Source: Eonycteris spelaea (taxonomy: Eukaryota > Chordata > Mammalia > Chiroptera > Pteropodidae). Taken from it: DNA of 64,000 bases. The stretch is from the NCBI GenBank assembly GCA_003508835.1, contig PUFA01000143.1:3373501-3437500 (forward strand), read 5' to 3'. A program made the position numbers and the translations under genes. Position 1 is the stretch's first letter; every line of letters starts with the position of its first letter. The notes below the pieces were generated by a model. It did no database searches. It was not told the origin of the DNA and saw nothing but the letters and a program-made list of their open reading frames with translations. This document shows, piece by piece, positions 45,890 through 57,269 of this stretch.

Positions 45890-46045
45890 TATCTACTAGA
45901 TCCTGTGAGCTAAGTACCTTCATTTTACAGGAGAAAATTGTTACTTAGAGAAGTCAAATCACTTGCCTAGATTCACATAGTGCCAATTCAAATGTGCCAA
46001 TTAATACTCAGAGCCACGGATGTCTAACTTCAGTGCTGTTTTCCA
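45890..46045 (-). repeat. MIR SINE fragment
   Basis: Reverse MIR words: CATTTTACAGGAGAAAATTG, CTTAGAGAAGTCAAATCACT and TTGCCTAGATTCACATAGTG. Confidence 0.6.
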
Positions 46046-46234
46046 ACACTGTTCTGGTGGTTACTAGACCTAGCTTCTTAACAGAATTAGTAGGTGAGCT
46101 TTAAAAAAATATTCCCAGACCTTTTTACAGCTGTTTTGGATTAGACTCTTTGGGCTTTCAGGCTCAGACTTGAGATTGAGAGGGAAAAGCCCTGAGTTAA
46201 AATTGTACAAATTTTTTCTCTTAAAATTTTTTCC

Positions 46235-46375
46235 TTTCAATTTGTTCTTTATGTATCTTTGGGAAAATTTCTTAACTTTTTGGAGACTCAATTTCCTCAC
46301 CTATAAATGCAAAGTTTAGTCTAACAGTAATTATCTTGCCTGCTTCATAAAATTATTGTGACTAAATGAAAGGTC
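46235..46375 (+). repeat. MIR SINE fragment
   Basis: Sense MIR words: CTTTGGGAAAATTTCTTAAC, GACTCAATTTCCTCACCTAT and AATTATTGTGACTAAATGAA. Confidence 0.6.
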
Positions 46376-47458
46376 TAGTTTTGGTTGTGTTATACCATTT
46401 TATATCGCGCATCACATTGCCTAGCTTCCATGAGTAAATGTCATTTTAGACACGGGAGATAATTGCCATCATGCATCTGCTTCTCTCAGACTGGTCTGTT
46501 CTTCAGTCTTTTATAATTATAGTGGACTTTACCTCATCTTTTGGAAACAATAATGCCAGATTAAAGAGGATTTATTTATTTTTTTACTTTATTTCATATT
46601 TTTAACTTTAGCTTAATTTTTTTTTAATTTTGATGATCCCTCAGGTATTAAAGCTAGCAAGTTATTTATTTTTAATATTACTTCTATTTGCAAGTGAGGT
46701 TGTTGCTATCAGATCTCTGAAATAGGGCCAGGATATCTTATTAGCCCTCTGAGTTGCTGAAGTAGCTATGAGGGAGTACTTGTGTTTTGTATTGTGGGGA
46801 AGGTATATATTATATGCTGTACCTCACAGATTAATTTATCCTTAATAACTACTTTCATCTCTTTAAGCACAGTAGATTAGAGTCAGTTTGTTTGGTTTTT
46901 TAATATATGAAAATAACTTTCAAATTAAAATTTTGCAAAAGTAGCATCAAGATAATAATTCTTTGAAGTAAACTAAACACTAAATTACCTTTACTTGTTT
47001 TCTTACTGATGAGAGAAATTTATAAAAAACATTTTGGGTGAATATCTTTGACAAAGTCTTTACTAATACAAGATTGATTAAATAAATTATGGGTCAACTA
47101 TGTAATGGAATACTATATTATGGAAAAGAATGAGGATGCTCCATGTTCCATAAAGTTGAAATAAAAAAAAATCAAAGTATCAGAAAGGAAAAATTAACAG
47201 CATATTTTATTTGCTTTACCATGCTGGAGAAACTCTAGAGAAAAACAAAAAAAAAAACAAAAACCAAAAAAAAAGTAGTTACGTGGGAATTGGGGTAGGG
47301 GTAATACTTAGAAACAGGATGGCTAGAGAAAAGAGTAGGGATATACTTTTTACTGTCTTAAGATATTTTTAAAAAAATATTGAGCAGCAGGGATCTTTTT
47401 TAACTACTGAGAATAGAAAAAATATTTTAAAAATAAAGTTTAAAATTGTATTTTCTAG

Positions 47459-47622
47459 ACAAACTACAGTTTGTTGACTGGGAGACTGACAGTGAAAGAG
47501 AAGATACTAGTGAATACAATGAATTTGAAGATGGTGGGAATGCTGTGGAAATATCAGACTGTGCTTCATGTGCAAGCAGTCATTCTTCGACAAGTGAAGA
47601 GAGGGTGTCTGAGCTTCCTAAG
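47459..47622 (+). CDS. SPIDR: SPIDR exon 5 (coding)
   Basis: A 164-bp exon whose translation is the clearest SPIDR signature in the window. After the split Asp codon it reads K-L-Q-F-V-D-W-E-T-D-S-E-R-E-D, then an acidic stretch, then A-V-E-I-S-D-C-A-S-C-A-S-S, then E-R-V-S-E-L-P-K. It is a very acidic and serine-rich segment, probably disordered. It begins two bases into a codon after TTTTCTAG and ends in phase 0 at AAG|GTAAGA, so it joins exon 4 in frame. The exon starting with P-S-S-I-E-I-L-E in human is not found downstream in this window, so intron 5 is longer than 16.3 kb. Confidence 0.92.
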
Positions 47623-47689
47623 GTAAGAAAAAATTGTTTCAAATTTTTAAATTTTGTTTATGGCATTTTTAATTATATCTTTTTTTTTT

Positions 47690-48550
47690 TTTATTTATTC
47701 CTTCCTCAAGGGTAACCACTTTTGACTCTTAGTGGATTCTTTTGTTCTTTATCTCATTGTCTCTAAATGACATGCTTGTGATATACTTCTAAACATGGAT
47801 AAATATTGAGTTCTCTTCTCACCCGTTCCCCACTCCCTGCTACACTGAACTTCCCTCCGTTCTTCCAGGATATATGTATTGTGGTTTGGTTAGATTAGTA
47901 TTTAGCATTGCTTAATTAAATGAATAAATAATATTCATAACCAAGGCAAATATTAATTATAATTACTTTTCCATCACAACTTCATTTTCCTTGGATTTAA
48001 TTTTTTTTTTTTTGCCTAGTTTTACTTATCTTAATAAAACTTCATTTTTTTTAACCATTATTTAGCTCTCCTGTTAAGATTTTGAACTCAGCATCCTCTC
48101 TGCTTTGTGGATATTGCCACCCTTACGTGTCTCCCTTCACTCTCGAGATATTTCTTTTATCTCTCTCTGTGGAGCAACTTTATCCTGGATTCCATGTCTT
48201 TCTCTTTATTGATTTTCTTTCTCATTTTGATTGAGCACATCTTCTAGGAGCTTCCAAGAAAGGATTTGTGAAAGATAATTTTTTTGAGACTTGGCATGTT
48301 AGAAGATGCAGTTATCCCATTTGATATGTGATTGAAAATTTGTATTGAATTTTAAGTCGGAAATATTTTCTTCTGAATTTTGAAGTCTTCATTGTTTCTG
48401 GTTCTAGAGTCGTTGTCAAGAGGACTGAAGATATTCTCCCACCTAATCGTTTAAGATTTTATCTTTATCATTTGTTTTAAGCAGTTTGAGTGTGGTATGC
48501 CTGTGTGTGGTTTCTGCTTGGAGATTGTCAGGCTTCTTGGATCTTTGGTA
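47690..48550 (-). mobile_element. Very old LINE fragment, antisense
   Basis: TTTCTCATTTTGATTGAGCA, CATCTTCTAGGAGCTTCC and GGAGATTGTCAGGCTTCTTG are in the order of the ORF1-side region of an old dispersed LINE (L1/HAL1-like). It is interrupted at about 48551 by an LTR and continues at about 48940. Confidence 0.4.
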
Positions 48551-48935
48551 TGTCAGGGACCCCAAGCCCACTCCTAGGTTCAACAATTCTCTAGAAGACA
48601 CTCAGAACTTAGCATACAGTCTTATTTGTGGCTATGATTTATTACAGTGAAAAGCTACAAAGGAAAATGAGCAATCTTCCAAGAGTCCTTTTCTAGTGAA
48701 GTCACACATGATATAGTTTGTTGCTCCAGCAATGAGTTTTGACAACAGGTATAAAGTGTTATCTGCCAGGAGAGCTTATTAGTGACTTAGTGTCCAGGGT
48801 TTTTATTGGGGGCTGGTAATAGGTACTTTCTGCCTAGCATGTACCAACACTTCAAATTTCAAGAAGGAAAACAGGTATTTAGCATAAGCCATATTGTTTG
48901 CAGTTTTGGCACAGCAAGCCACTCATCATTTAGGG
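48551..48935 (-). mobile_element. ERV LTR, antisense, family unassigned
   Basis: It begins TGTCAGGGACCCCAAGCCCA in the middle of the old LINE, after the words TTCTTGGATCTTTGGTA. GGCTATGATTTATTACAGTG supplies a polyadenylation signal on the minus strand, and CCAGGGTTTTTATTGGGGGC is another LTR phrase I recognise. Ends near 48935, approximate. Confidence 0.55.
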
Positions 48936-48939
48936 AATG

Positions 48940-49290
48940 ATGGTAACCTTTCTGAAATCTAGGTTCTCTGTGCAGCTCTGGCTTTTCTGGTACTCTGTCC
49001 TGTGAACTCTAGCAACTTTGGTCTCCCTGGACTCTCAGCTGTGTCTCTTCAACTCAGGGATTCTACTGGGCTTCACCTTGGTTCTCCTTGTCTACCATGT
49101 GGTTTGGAAATTCTCTCAAGAAAGTAAGCTGGGGCAGTTATAGGGCTCAATTCTTTGTTACCTAACTTTCAGGATTAGTGTTCTTCTTGCCCGATATCCA
49201 TTATCTTGAAAATCATTGTTTCATGTATTTCGTCTTTTTTTTCTCTTTTCTGTTCTGTTCTTTCTTTTCTTCTTTTGGTTGTTTCAGACA
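48940..49290 (-). mobile_element. Old LINE fragment, continued
   Basis: Phrases such as TTGGAAATTCTCTCAAGAAA, GTAAGCTGGGGCAGTTATAG and GAAAATCATTGTTTCATGTA continue the LINE that was split at 48551. Confidence 0.4.
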
Positions 49291-49344
49291 GGAGGATAAA
49301 TCCACTCCTTATCATTCCATCTTGCTCACCTTCCTGGTCTTTTC

Positions 49345-50345
49345 ATACAATCTAGCACATGAAAAAATATTCGTCATCATTAGTCATTAGGGAGATACAT
49401 ATCAAAACAAAAATGAGAGGGAGGGAATAGGGGAGATAGACGAGGTAAAGGGGAGTCAAATATGTGGTGAACACACAGCACAAATATATATATATACCTT
49501 ACTATTAAAGTGTACAGCTGAAACTAATTGGGTTTCATTAACCAATGTCATCATAAAAAAAAAAAATTAAAATACATGGAAAAAAAACCCCCATAATGAA
49601 ATAGTACATCATACCCATTAGGATGGCTGTGATCCATAAATGGCTAAAAATTTTTTTGAGAATATGGGGAAATTGGCACCCTTTTACATTGCTGGTGGGT
49701 ATGTAAAATGGTACAGCCACTGTGGAAAACAGTTGGGCAGTTTTTCAAAAATCTCAGCATAGAATTACCATATAAGTCAGCAGTTGACATACTCAAAAGA
49801 ATTGAAAGCAGGGACTCAAGCAGATACTTGTTCATTGATGTTCATAGCAACATTATTCACAATGGCCAGATGGTGTAAAGAACCCAAATGTCCATCAGCA
49901 GATGAATGGATAAACAGAATGTTGTGTTCGAGTGTGTGTATACATACACGTATGTATTATATATATGTATATATAACGCAGTGGATAATTATTCATCCTT
50001 AAAAAGGAATGAAAATTCTGATACATGGTACAATGTAGATGAACCTTGAAAACATTATGCTAAGTAAAATGAGCCAGACACAAAAGGAAAAATACTGTAT
50101 GATTTCCCTTATATGCAGTACTTAGAACAGGTAAATTTATAGAGCCGGAAAGTAAAATAGAGTTATCAGTGGCTGAAGAGTAAGGGGAGTGTACAGAGTT
50201 TCTGTTTGGGATGATACAAAACTTATAGAAATGGATAGTGGTGGTGGTTTTACAACATCATGAATGTACTTAGTGTCACTGAGGTATACACCTAAAAATA
50301 GTTAATATGGTAAAATTTTCGTTATGTATATTTCAACCCTAATAG
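49345..50345 (+). mobile_element. LINE-1 3' end, sense, with a nested 3' end
   Basis: ORF2 end and 3' UTR in sense: TCATTAGTCATTAGGGAGAT, TACAGCCACTGTGGAAAACA, TTCATAGCAACATTATTCAC and CAGTGGCTGAAGAGTAAGGG. A younger LINE-1 3' tail is nested at about 49413-49570 (GTGTACAGCTGAAACTAATT, TTAACCAATGTCATC and an A-rich tail). A TA-rich run lies at 49486-49497 and another near 49935-49977. Confidence 0.75.
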
Positions 50346-50349
50346 AAAA

Positions 50350-51578
50350 ATGAGCAAAGTTATGTCAATATCTTAGAATATTTTTCTATTATTAAAATTT
50401 ATGTTTTTGAGGACTTATTATTGTTGATATGGTAAAATGTTTATGAGAGGATGCTAAATGAACAAGGCAAAATACCATCCTGTACAAGCAGTAAAGTCTC
50501 AACTCAGGGGTCCCAAAGGACCGTTCTGAGTCCTGAGACTGTTGCCAAAACCCCCCCATAGATCATCTCTAAACAGACCAGAAAGTGTTATGTCATGTCC
50601 TAAAAGCTTCTGTTGACCTTTTATTAAATGAAATGAACTAGCAAAACTTTACCTCTATAAACTTTTCAGTGTGGAAGAAAAGGCTTCTAAGTTAGCATGG
50701 TGTTACAGTCTTATTGTTACATTGTACTAAACACATGTTTCTTAAAATATTTTCTCAATATTTACTTATTGTGGTGTGGTTTTCAGTGGTTGAACTGTTA
50801 CTTTATGTTCCTGGCTTTTTTAAAGCATTTTATTTTTATTGAGAAAGGTGAGATTCTTGTGCATAGCTTCATATCACAGGTTACCTGTCTTTATAATTTT
50901 CAAGTTTTATCTGGTATTTCATCAACAGGATCTATACTGATGAGATAATAAAGCATTCAATAAAGTTAGCTTCAGGAATTCCTTTTTCTTGTTTTGAATT
51001 GAAAGAATAATGGATTTGTCTTCATCATAGATTATTGTCATCACTAAATTGCATTGATTATCAGAAACTTTAATTTCCTCATTAGGAAATATCCGTTTTT
51101 GAGGACTTCTGTTTCTTTGTTTGATTTTTGGGGAAATAATCTGTGAAACAAGGATATAGTTACCCTTTGAAAGCTGGTGTAAATAATTACAGTCCTAAGT
51201 AATGCTGCATGGGTAGAAATGCTAAGTAGCTGATTGGGTTTATTAGTTAACTGAGAAACTCTTGCACACAGTTGTGTAATGCTTGCAATTCAGATTCATA
51301 CCTTTTTAAAATTACAGTATGACAGACTTTACGGTAGCTCTCGAATAATACAATATATAGTTGTAAGAAGTGAATGGCAAGCATTTATAGTTCTTCACAA
51401 TACAGCTGATATATTGTTGGCAGGCAGGATTATTGGAGAAGCTTGTTTTCTTCTTATATTTCATTTCAAAATAAAATGAGAAACATAGCCAATAGCTTTT
51501 TCCTTAAAAGAGAGACAGAAATAAATTGTGTTGAACATATACTGGGCCTTATATTGTACTTTATTGCTTTATGTACAT
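50350..51578. other. Intron 5, unique sequence
   Basis: About 1.2 kb with no repeat or gene that I recognise. Confidence 0.4.
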
Positions 51579-51902
51579 GTATTAGTCCATTCAAGCTGCT
51601 GTAACAAAATACCATAGACTGGGTGACTTAAACAACATACGTTTATTTCTCATAGTTCTGGAGGCTGGGAATCCCATGATCTAGGAGCCAGCAGATACAG
51701 TGTCTGGTGAAGGACTGCTTGCTGGTTCATAGAAGGCTGTCTTTTCAACTGTGGAAGGGTGTGAGGGATCTCTCTGCGGCCTTTTCATAAGGGCACTAAT
51801 CCCATTCCTGAAGTCTACTCCCAAAAGCCACACCTACAAATATCATTACACTGGGATTAGGTTTAACATGAAATTCAAGGGGATTAGTTTTCAACATATA
51901 GT
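51579..51902 (-). mobile_element. ERVL-MaLR LTR, antisense
   Basis: TGTATTAGTCCATTCAAGCT, ATACCATAGACTGGGTGACT, CTCATAGTTCTGGAGGCTGG and ACACTGGGATTAGGTTTAAC are the reverse-order landmarks of a MaLR LTR, similar to but distinct from 42069-42365. A short CAACATATAG marks the far end. Confidence 0.75.
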
Positions 51903-51982
51903 TTTTAGCAATAAATCGGTTGATAGCAGTACATTTGAATCTTAAAAGTCTTGTGAAGTAGAAGTCGTTATGCCCAGTTTTA

Positions 51983-52826
51983 TTTTTAAAATTTATTTAT
52001 TTAAATTAGTTTCAAGTATATAATACATTGGTTAGACATCTATATAGTTCAAAAACGATCCCCCCAATTGCTTCCTCCCTCCCCAGCCCTCCACTTAGCC
52101 ATCATATTAATGCTAACTGCATTCCCTCTGCTATGTTCCCCATCCCCATGACCAACCATCAACTACTAATTTGTATTTCTTTAACCCTTTTACCCTATTC
52201 TCCCAGCTCCCTAACTCCTTTCCCCTCTGTCTGTCAACAAATTGTCCACTATATTTGTGAGTCTGTTTTTGATTAGTTTGTTTCTTTTTGTTCCTTAGAT
52301 TCCACATATTAGTGAAATCATATGGTATTTATCTTTCAATCAGCATAATAACCTCTAGGTCCATCCATGTCATTGCAAAAGGTAGGATTTAATTTTTTTA
52401 ATGGCTGAGTAATATTCCATTGTATATATATATGAACCGTAATGTCTTTATCCAGTCATCTGTTGATAGATATTTAGGTTGCTTCTATATATTGGCTATT
52501 GTAAATTGTGCTGCCATGAATATTGGAGTGCATAGATCTTTACAAATTATTGTTTTGGGTTTTTTTGGATAAATACCAGAAATGCAATTGCTGGGTCAAA
52601 AGGTATATCCATTTTTAATTTTTCTGAGAAACCCTTTATACTGTTCTCCATAGTGGCTGTACCAATTTGCAATCCCACAACAATGTATGAGGGTTCCCTT
52701 TTCTCTGCATCCTCACCAACACTTGTTTTTTTGATTTATTGATGATAGCCATTCTGACAGGTGTGAGGTGATATCTCATTGTGGTTTTAATTTGCATTTC
52801 TCTGATGGATAACAACCTTGATGTTC
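51983..52826 (-). mobile_element. LINE-1 3' end, antisense, with target duplication
   Basis: Antisense 3' UTR and end of ORF2: CTAACTCCTTTCCCCTCTGT, ATTCCACATATTAGTGAAAT, TAATATTCCATTGTATATAT and GTGAGGTGATATCTCATTGT. Direct repeats TGCCCAGTTTTA (51971-51982) and TGCCCAATTTTA (52827-52838) flank it. The target looks like a MIR core (TGCCCA.TTTTAcAaggaaat). Confidence 0.8.
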
Positions 52827-52839
52827 TGCCCAATTTTAA

Positions 52840-53840
52840 AACAAGGAAATGGTGTTAGAAAAGATACATATGTGACTGTGAGCAAGTTATAACTATGTAG
52901 TAAACAAAGCAGCTATTATTGAAACCTTGCCATAAAGGTATTCAGATGTTGGTTGAATGCCTTTGAATCTACAATGATTGCTTTCTTATATTGAAAGAAG
53001 CATGCAAGTGGGCAGAACTTTGTAAAATATGGCCTTAGAAAAGAGAAGACATTTGCTTTGTTATTTAAAAAATTCAAGACTTCCATGCAGTTTCTCATCA
53101 ATACACTTGTTTTTCTTAAAAACTTGTATATTAAATTACAACGTGTTACATTGTCATTGAAAAGTGATTCAAGAAATGGATTTCTCCAAGCAGACATTGA
53201 GAGGCATTTCTAAAATGTGGGGAAGATCCTTTTGAATTTGTGGTCTAATTACAGTGGTGTTCTCTATATCCTTAATGCCTATCTGCTTTCTTTTTTTCCT
53301 TTCTCTTCCTAACATGAGAACAAAGATTCAGTTATTTTCCTTATTTTCTTTTCAAACTGTTGTCTTCCAAATATTGATAACTGTTAAATTTTTCTCTAAT
53401 CCAGTTGCTGTCCTGAATTCCATTCAGGTTCATTCAGCTGCCTACTGACATTTTTGTGTGTGTATCCTAAAATTACTGCAAGTCTAAGGAGTTCCAAGCT
53501 GCCATATCTTTTCTTCCAATCCAAGCTCATCTTTTTTGTGTGTTTTTAGTCTTAATTAATGGCTTTTCTTTTTCATTGCCTGAATCTATTTCATTACCAA
53601 GTCATGCAGATTTGGCCTTTAAACTGCAATATCCCCCTACTTCTGCTCTAAATTGAGCCCTTTTGTCTATATTGTTTCAATTGCTTCATAACTGACTTCT
53701 TAACTTATTTCTTTTTATTAGATTTATCTTAACAAAAACTATCACTCACTTATTGAAACATTTATTTGATGGTTCTCCTTTGCATGAAAGTCAAGGTCCA
53801 CGTGACTTAACTTTCACAGTTTAGCCTTATGCCCTTCAAA
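52840..53840. other. Intron 5, mostly unassigned
   Basis: The part around 53480-53830 is pyrimidine-rich and resembles a diverged L2 in antisense (for example CAAGGTCCACGTGACTTAAC), but the match is weak. No gene is seen. Confidence 0.35.
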
Positions 53841-53846
53841 TGAATG

Positions 53847-54125
53847 AGATATGCTGTACGATTCTATTTATATAAAATTCTTAAAAATGCAAATGATTCT
53901 ATAGTGACAGAGAGTAGGTCAAAGTTTTGCTGGGGATGAGGATGGAGAAGGAATGGATTACAGTGGGACATGAAAGTTCCGGGGGTGTTAGAAATGTTGT
54001 TGTTGTTTTTTACCTTGATTATAGTAATCATTTCACAGGAGTATACACATATCAATTCTGGTCAAATTGAATACTTTAAATATGTGTCGTTTAGTGTGCT
54101 TAAGTTATACTTCAGTAAAATTGAT
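53847..54125 (+). mobile_element. Old LINE-1 3' UTR, sense
   Basis: TGCTGTACGATTCTATTTAT, GACATGAAAGTTCCGGGGGT and ACTTTAAATATGTGTCGTTT are typical of old L1M 3' UTRs. Confidence 0.6.
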
Positions 54126-54746
54126 AAAGTAATTTTAAATACAAGAAAGATATTGGTCTCTGTGCTCATGAAATAATCCTCAAAATACCTTGTTATATGA
54201 AGAAAACAGGATTAGAATAACTGTGTAGAAAAATGGAAAGAATAAGTATTTATATGGACTATCTCTGGTATGGTAGGAAACTTTTTACTGTATAACTTTG
54301 TATGCTATTTTGAATTTTGAACCAAGTACATGTATTGCTTGCATTACAAATGTTTTTTTAAAAGGACATTTTACAGTAATATCCAGAATACATCAAAAAC
54401 TTCTTCAAACAAGTAAGGAAAAGACAAATAGCCCAATTGAAAATCAGGTGAAGAATAGGAAAAGGAAACCTAAATGGCTGATAAGCATGTGAAAAGATGC
54501 CTGATCTCACTAGTAATGTGGGAACTGCAAATTAAAATGAGATATTACATATTCATTTGATTACCACTAAAGAAAAAAAAATAAGTCTGACAATGCAAAT
54601 GTCAGGAATGTGGATTAATAGGAATAGTTACTGTTGGAATGTAACTTGGTACAGCCATTTTGAAATTTGGGAAGTTCTCATAAAGCTGAAGTGTTCATAC
54701 TTTCTGACCCCATAATTCTGCTTTTAGATAAATATCTTGATTTTTT

Positions 54747-54868
54747 AAAAAATGTGTCGGCCTTTTGAGCCATGCTTCTCTTGCTCGGGCCCACTTCCAC
54801 ATCTGGAAGTGTGCTTTCTCTTCTAATAAAGCTTTTCTTTTCTACTGTAAAAAAAAAAAAAATGTGTC
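54747..54868 (+). mobile_element. Short poly(A)-tailed retrocopy with 12-bp duplication
   Basis: The direct repeat AAAAAATGTGTC occurs at 54747-54758 and 54857-54868. Between them is a 90-bp body (54759-54848) containing AATAAA shortly before its end, then an A tail. This is the anatomy of an mRNA 3' end inserted by LINE-1 machinery. The body (GCCATGCTTCTCTTGCTCGG, CACATCTGGAAGTGTGCTTT) resembles the R region of a class I ERV LTR, but the source is not certain. Confidence 0.75.
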
Positions 54869-54964
54869 TTCTGGCCCATTTAGTGGGTGCTATAATTGAT
54901 TCAATGACTTTTAGAAACTGTGGAATAAAATAGAGTACATTAGAATGTATAACAGTTAATAAAA

Positions 54965-54982
54965 GTGTTTGTGTGTGTGTGT
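54965..54982. repeat. (TG)n microsatellite, short
   Basis: A short alternating TG run in the unassigned insert between LINE-1 pieces. Confidence 0.7.
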
Positions 54983-55384
54983 AAAAATATAAAGTTAGAT
55001 TATTAGTATATGTGTGTTGGATCACATGAAATGTATCTTTTACTTTAGTTCTTGACCAAAAAGTTTGAAAGCCACTGCTCAGAGGAATTTTCACAAGAAT
55101 ATATACAAGAATATTCATTGTAGCATTATTTACAAGAAAAAAACTTTGGAAAGTAACCTAATTTTCTAAGAATGCATGCAATTTGTGGTATATTTCTATA
55201 GAAGAGAGGTATAGTTTTCATCATGGATAATATTGGGGAAGTAAGCCAGTTGACCAAAGGATATGTATGATTTGATACTACATTATATGAAGTTTATAAA
55301 CATGCAAAACAGTAGTACTTATTGAGGAGGAGGAAGGTTTTCTCTACACACATTTTTCAAGTTGCTTAAATAATGTCAGTTTGC

Positions 55385-56790
55385 ATCATTATTCCGTGTT
55401 GCAGCTGTGGAAATGTGTGTTCAGACTTTCTGTTTCAAGGAACATAGTTGATTGATGGCCTCAACTGCCATCCTTCAGGATCCACCATTGTGTTTGCCCT
55501 GGGGCCATGCTTCCCATAAGCTAGTCTCAGCCATTGACTATTTATGCCACAGTTGTGAGACAGTTACAAGGAACTTCTCAGGGCGTGACTTTAAATCTAA
55601 GACTTACTATAGGTCTGACCAATAGTACAGCTGCATTACAGTCTGAGACTCTTCCTACTCAATTCTCTTTCTTTCTTCTTTCATAGTCTTCAGAACTGCT
55701 TTGCAGGTCTGCATTTTAGTCTTAAGGCTCTCCCGATACCTGCTACCTCCCCTTTATCATTTGTAGGTGCTTTCTCCAATAGCTGATGCTTAGTATCTGC
55801 CTCTAAATTATATACCTGCACACCCTCTACCCAGGGTTTTGTAATCACATCAGTACTTTCCCCCTAATACTTCCTTATACTAATACCTAACACCATTCTT
55901 TTGTTTTTTTTTTAATATTTCACGTAAGTTGAAAGAAATAAAATATGTGATGTGTAGTTTTGTAGACTTGACTCTATTCATTGTTTATTGTTTGCCTTTG
56001 AATTTGCATAGAAGCATGCCCAAGAGAACATCTGATAGTGAAGTGGGCAAGTGAACCAGGGAAGGGGTAGCAGCCAATTAAGCGTTCATTATGAAATAAG
56101 TTACTATTTTTGGACACCTGGAGCGTAGTACTCCTGGAAGACTCTGTGAGCTTCAGATTTATCCCACCAAAGGGGCAGGGAAGCTGGAGTATTTTATATA
56201 CAGGTCTCTTCATTCATATTTTGAGGGCTGTTCCTTGGTGGAGTTGGAGGACAGGAGTATTTCCTAGTTCTTACAGACTACTGCACAGGCGGGAATAATG
56301 AGTTCCAGCAGCCAGAAAAAGGCCTGAGGCAAAGAAATGGAGGTGCTGAAAGTTGGATATAGTGACAGCATCACTGAAGGCATGGGTGAGGAGATGTGAG
56401 TTAGGGTATCAACAGTAAGCCTGAATGTCTAAATAAGCCATGTACATTGAATAACACTGGAGGGGGGAGTATTTATGCCATTATTAGGGATTATGTACAT
56501 ATTATTTGGCTCTCCAGAAACAAAACTTCCCTTAAATAACTCAGGGGCTATTACTTTTTGCTTCTCATGCATGTTTGTAGAAATGGAACATATATGGTGG
56601 GTGACTACTTCCTCTACAGGAGAATTGTACTTTAATTCAGTGGGAAGCATTCATTTTAATTCAGCTCTATCTTGAATCCCTTGCCCAGGGTGGAGTGAAG
56701 GATGTTATTGACTTAGGAAACAGTCTTGCCTGTAAGCATTACTCCAGTTCTCTGAAGCAGAGTTCTACTAGTGCTTATGTAAAGACAACT
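55385..56790. other. Intron 5, unassigned
   Basis: No repeat or gene that I can support. Short open stretches on both strands near 56000-56900 have no exon-like borders and overlap each other. Confidence 0.4.
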
Positions 56791-56799
56791 GAACTCATA

Positions 56800-57050
56800 A
56801 TAGCAGCAGCTATCATTATGAGTGCTTCCTTGCTGTGGGGCACTCTTCCCGAGTGCTTTGCTATATATGTTAGCTTATTTAAACCTCACAATAACTCTTG
56901 AGATGGGAACTGTTCTTATCATCTCTTAATTTCCAGATGAGGATTCTGAGGCACAAAATTATTAAGTAATTTTCCTGTGGTTAAAAAGTAGTAAGTGACT
57001 GAGCCAGGATTTTAAATCAAGACACTCTGGCTTCTGAGTTGTGGTCCTGG
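56800..57050 (-). repeat. MIR SINE, antisense
   Basis: TATTTAAACCTCACAATAAC, AATTTCCAGATGAGGATTCT, GAGGCACAAAATTATTAAGT and TGACTGAGCCAGGATTTTAA follow a reversed MIR through core and tRNA-side. Confidence 0.7.
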
Positions 57051-57054
57051 CCAT

Positions 57055-57265
57055 TTTGTTATAGTGTCAATAGTAGTAATAGCAATAATAACAATAACAC
57101 AATATCCCTGAGTTCTTATTATGTGTCAGGTACTTTGCTAAGTGCTGATCATGTGTGGTAGATGTTATTATTTAACCCCATTTTATAGATGTGGAAATGG
57201 AGACATGGCTAGTAAATGGCAGATGAGATTCTAACTCATGTAATCTGATCCCAGATTCTCTAATT
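57055..57265 (-). repeat. Second MIR SINE, antisense
   Basis: TTATTATGTGTCAGGTACTT, CCCCATTTTATAGATGTGGA and GGCTAGTAAATGGCAGATGA give a second reversed MIR directly next to the first. A short (AATA)n-like tract at 57075-57098 joins them. Confidence 0.65.
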
Positions 57266-57269
57266 ACTT

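Larger units (their letters stand above)
44410..47458 (+). other. SPIDR intron 4 (3.0 kb)
   Basis: Contains a MER20-like element and two MIR fragments; the remainder (about 44430-44890, 45145-45880, 46380-47458) holds no gene that I can see. The part around 47040-47180 (AATGGAATACTATATTATGG) resembles a LINE 3' end weakly. An A-rich tract lies at 47244-47275. It ends in TGTATTTTCTAG. Confidence 0.65.
54340..55380 (+). mobile_element. Old LINE-1 ORF2/3' end, sense, interrupted
   Basis: Reads AAGACAAATAGCCCAATTGA, CATGTGAAAAGATGCCTGAT and CTTGGTACAGCCATTTTGAA, then a 90-bp retrocopy insertion, then about 200 bp of unassigned sequence, then ACAAGAATATTCATTGTAGC and later LINE-1 words. Boundaries are approximate. 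Confidence 0.6.
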
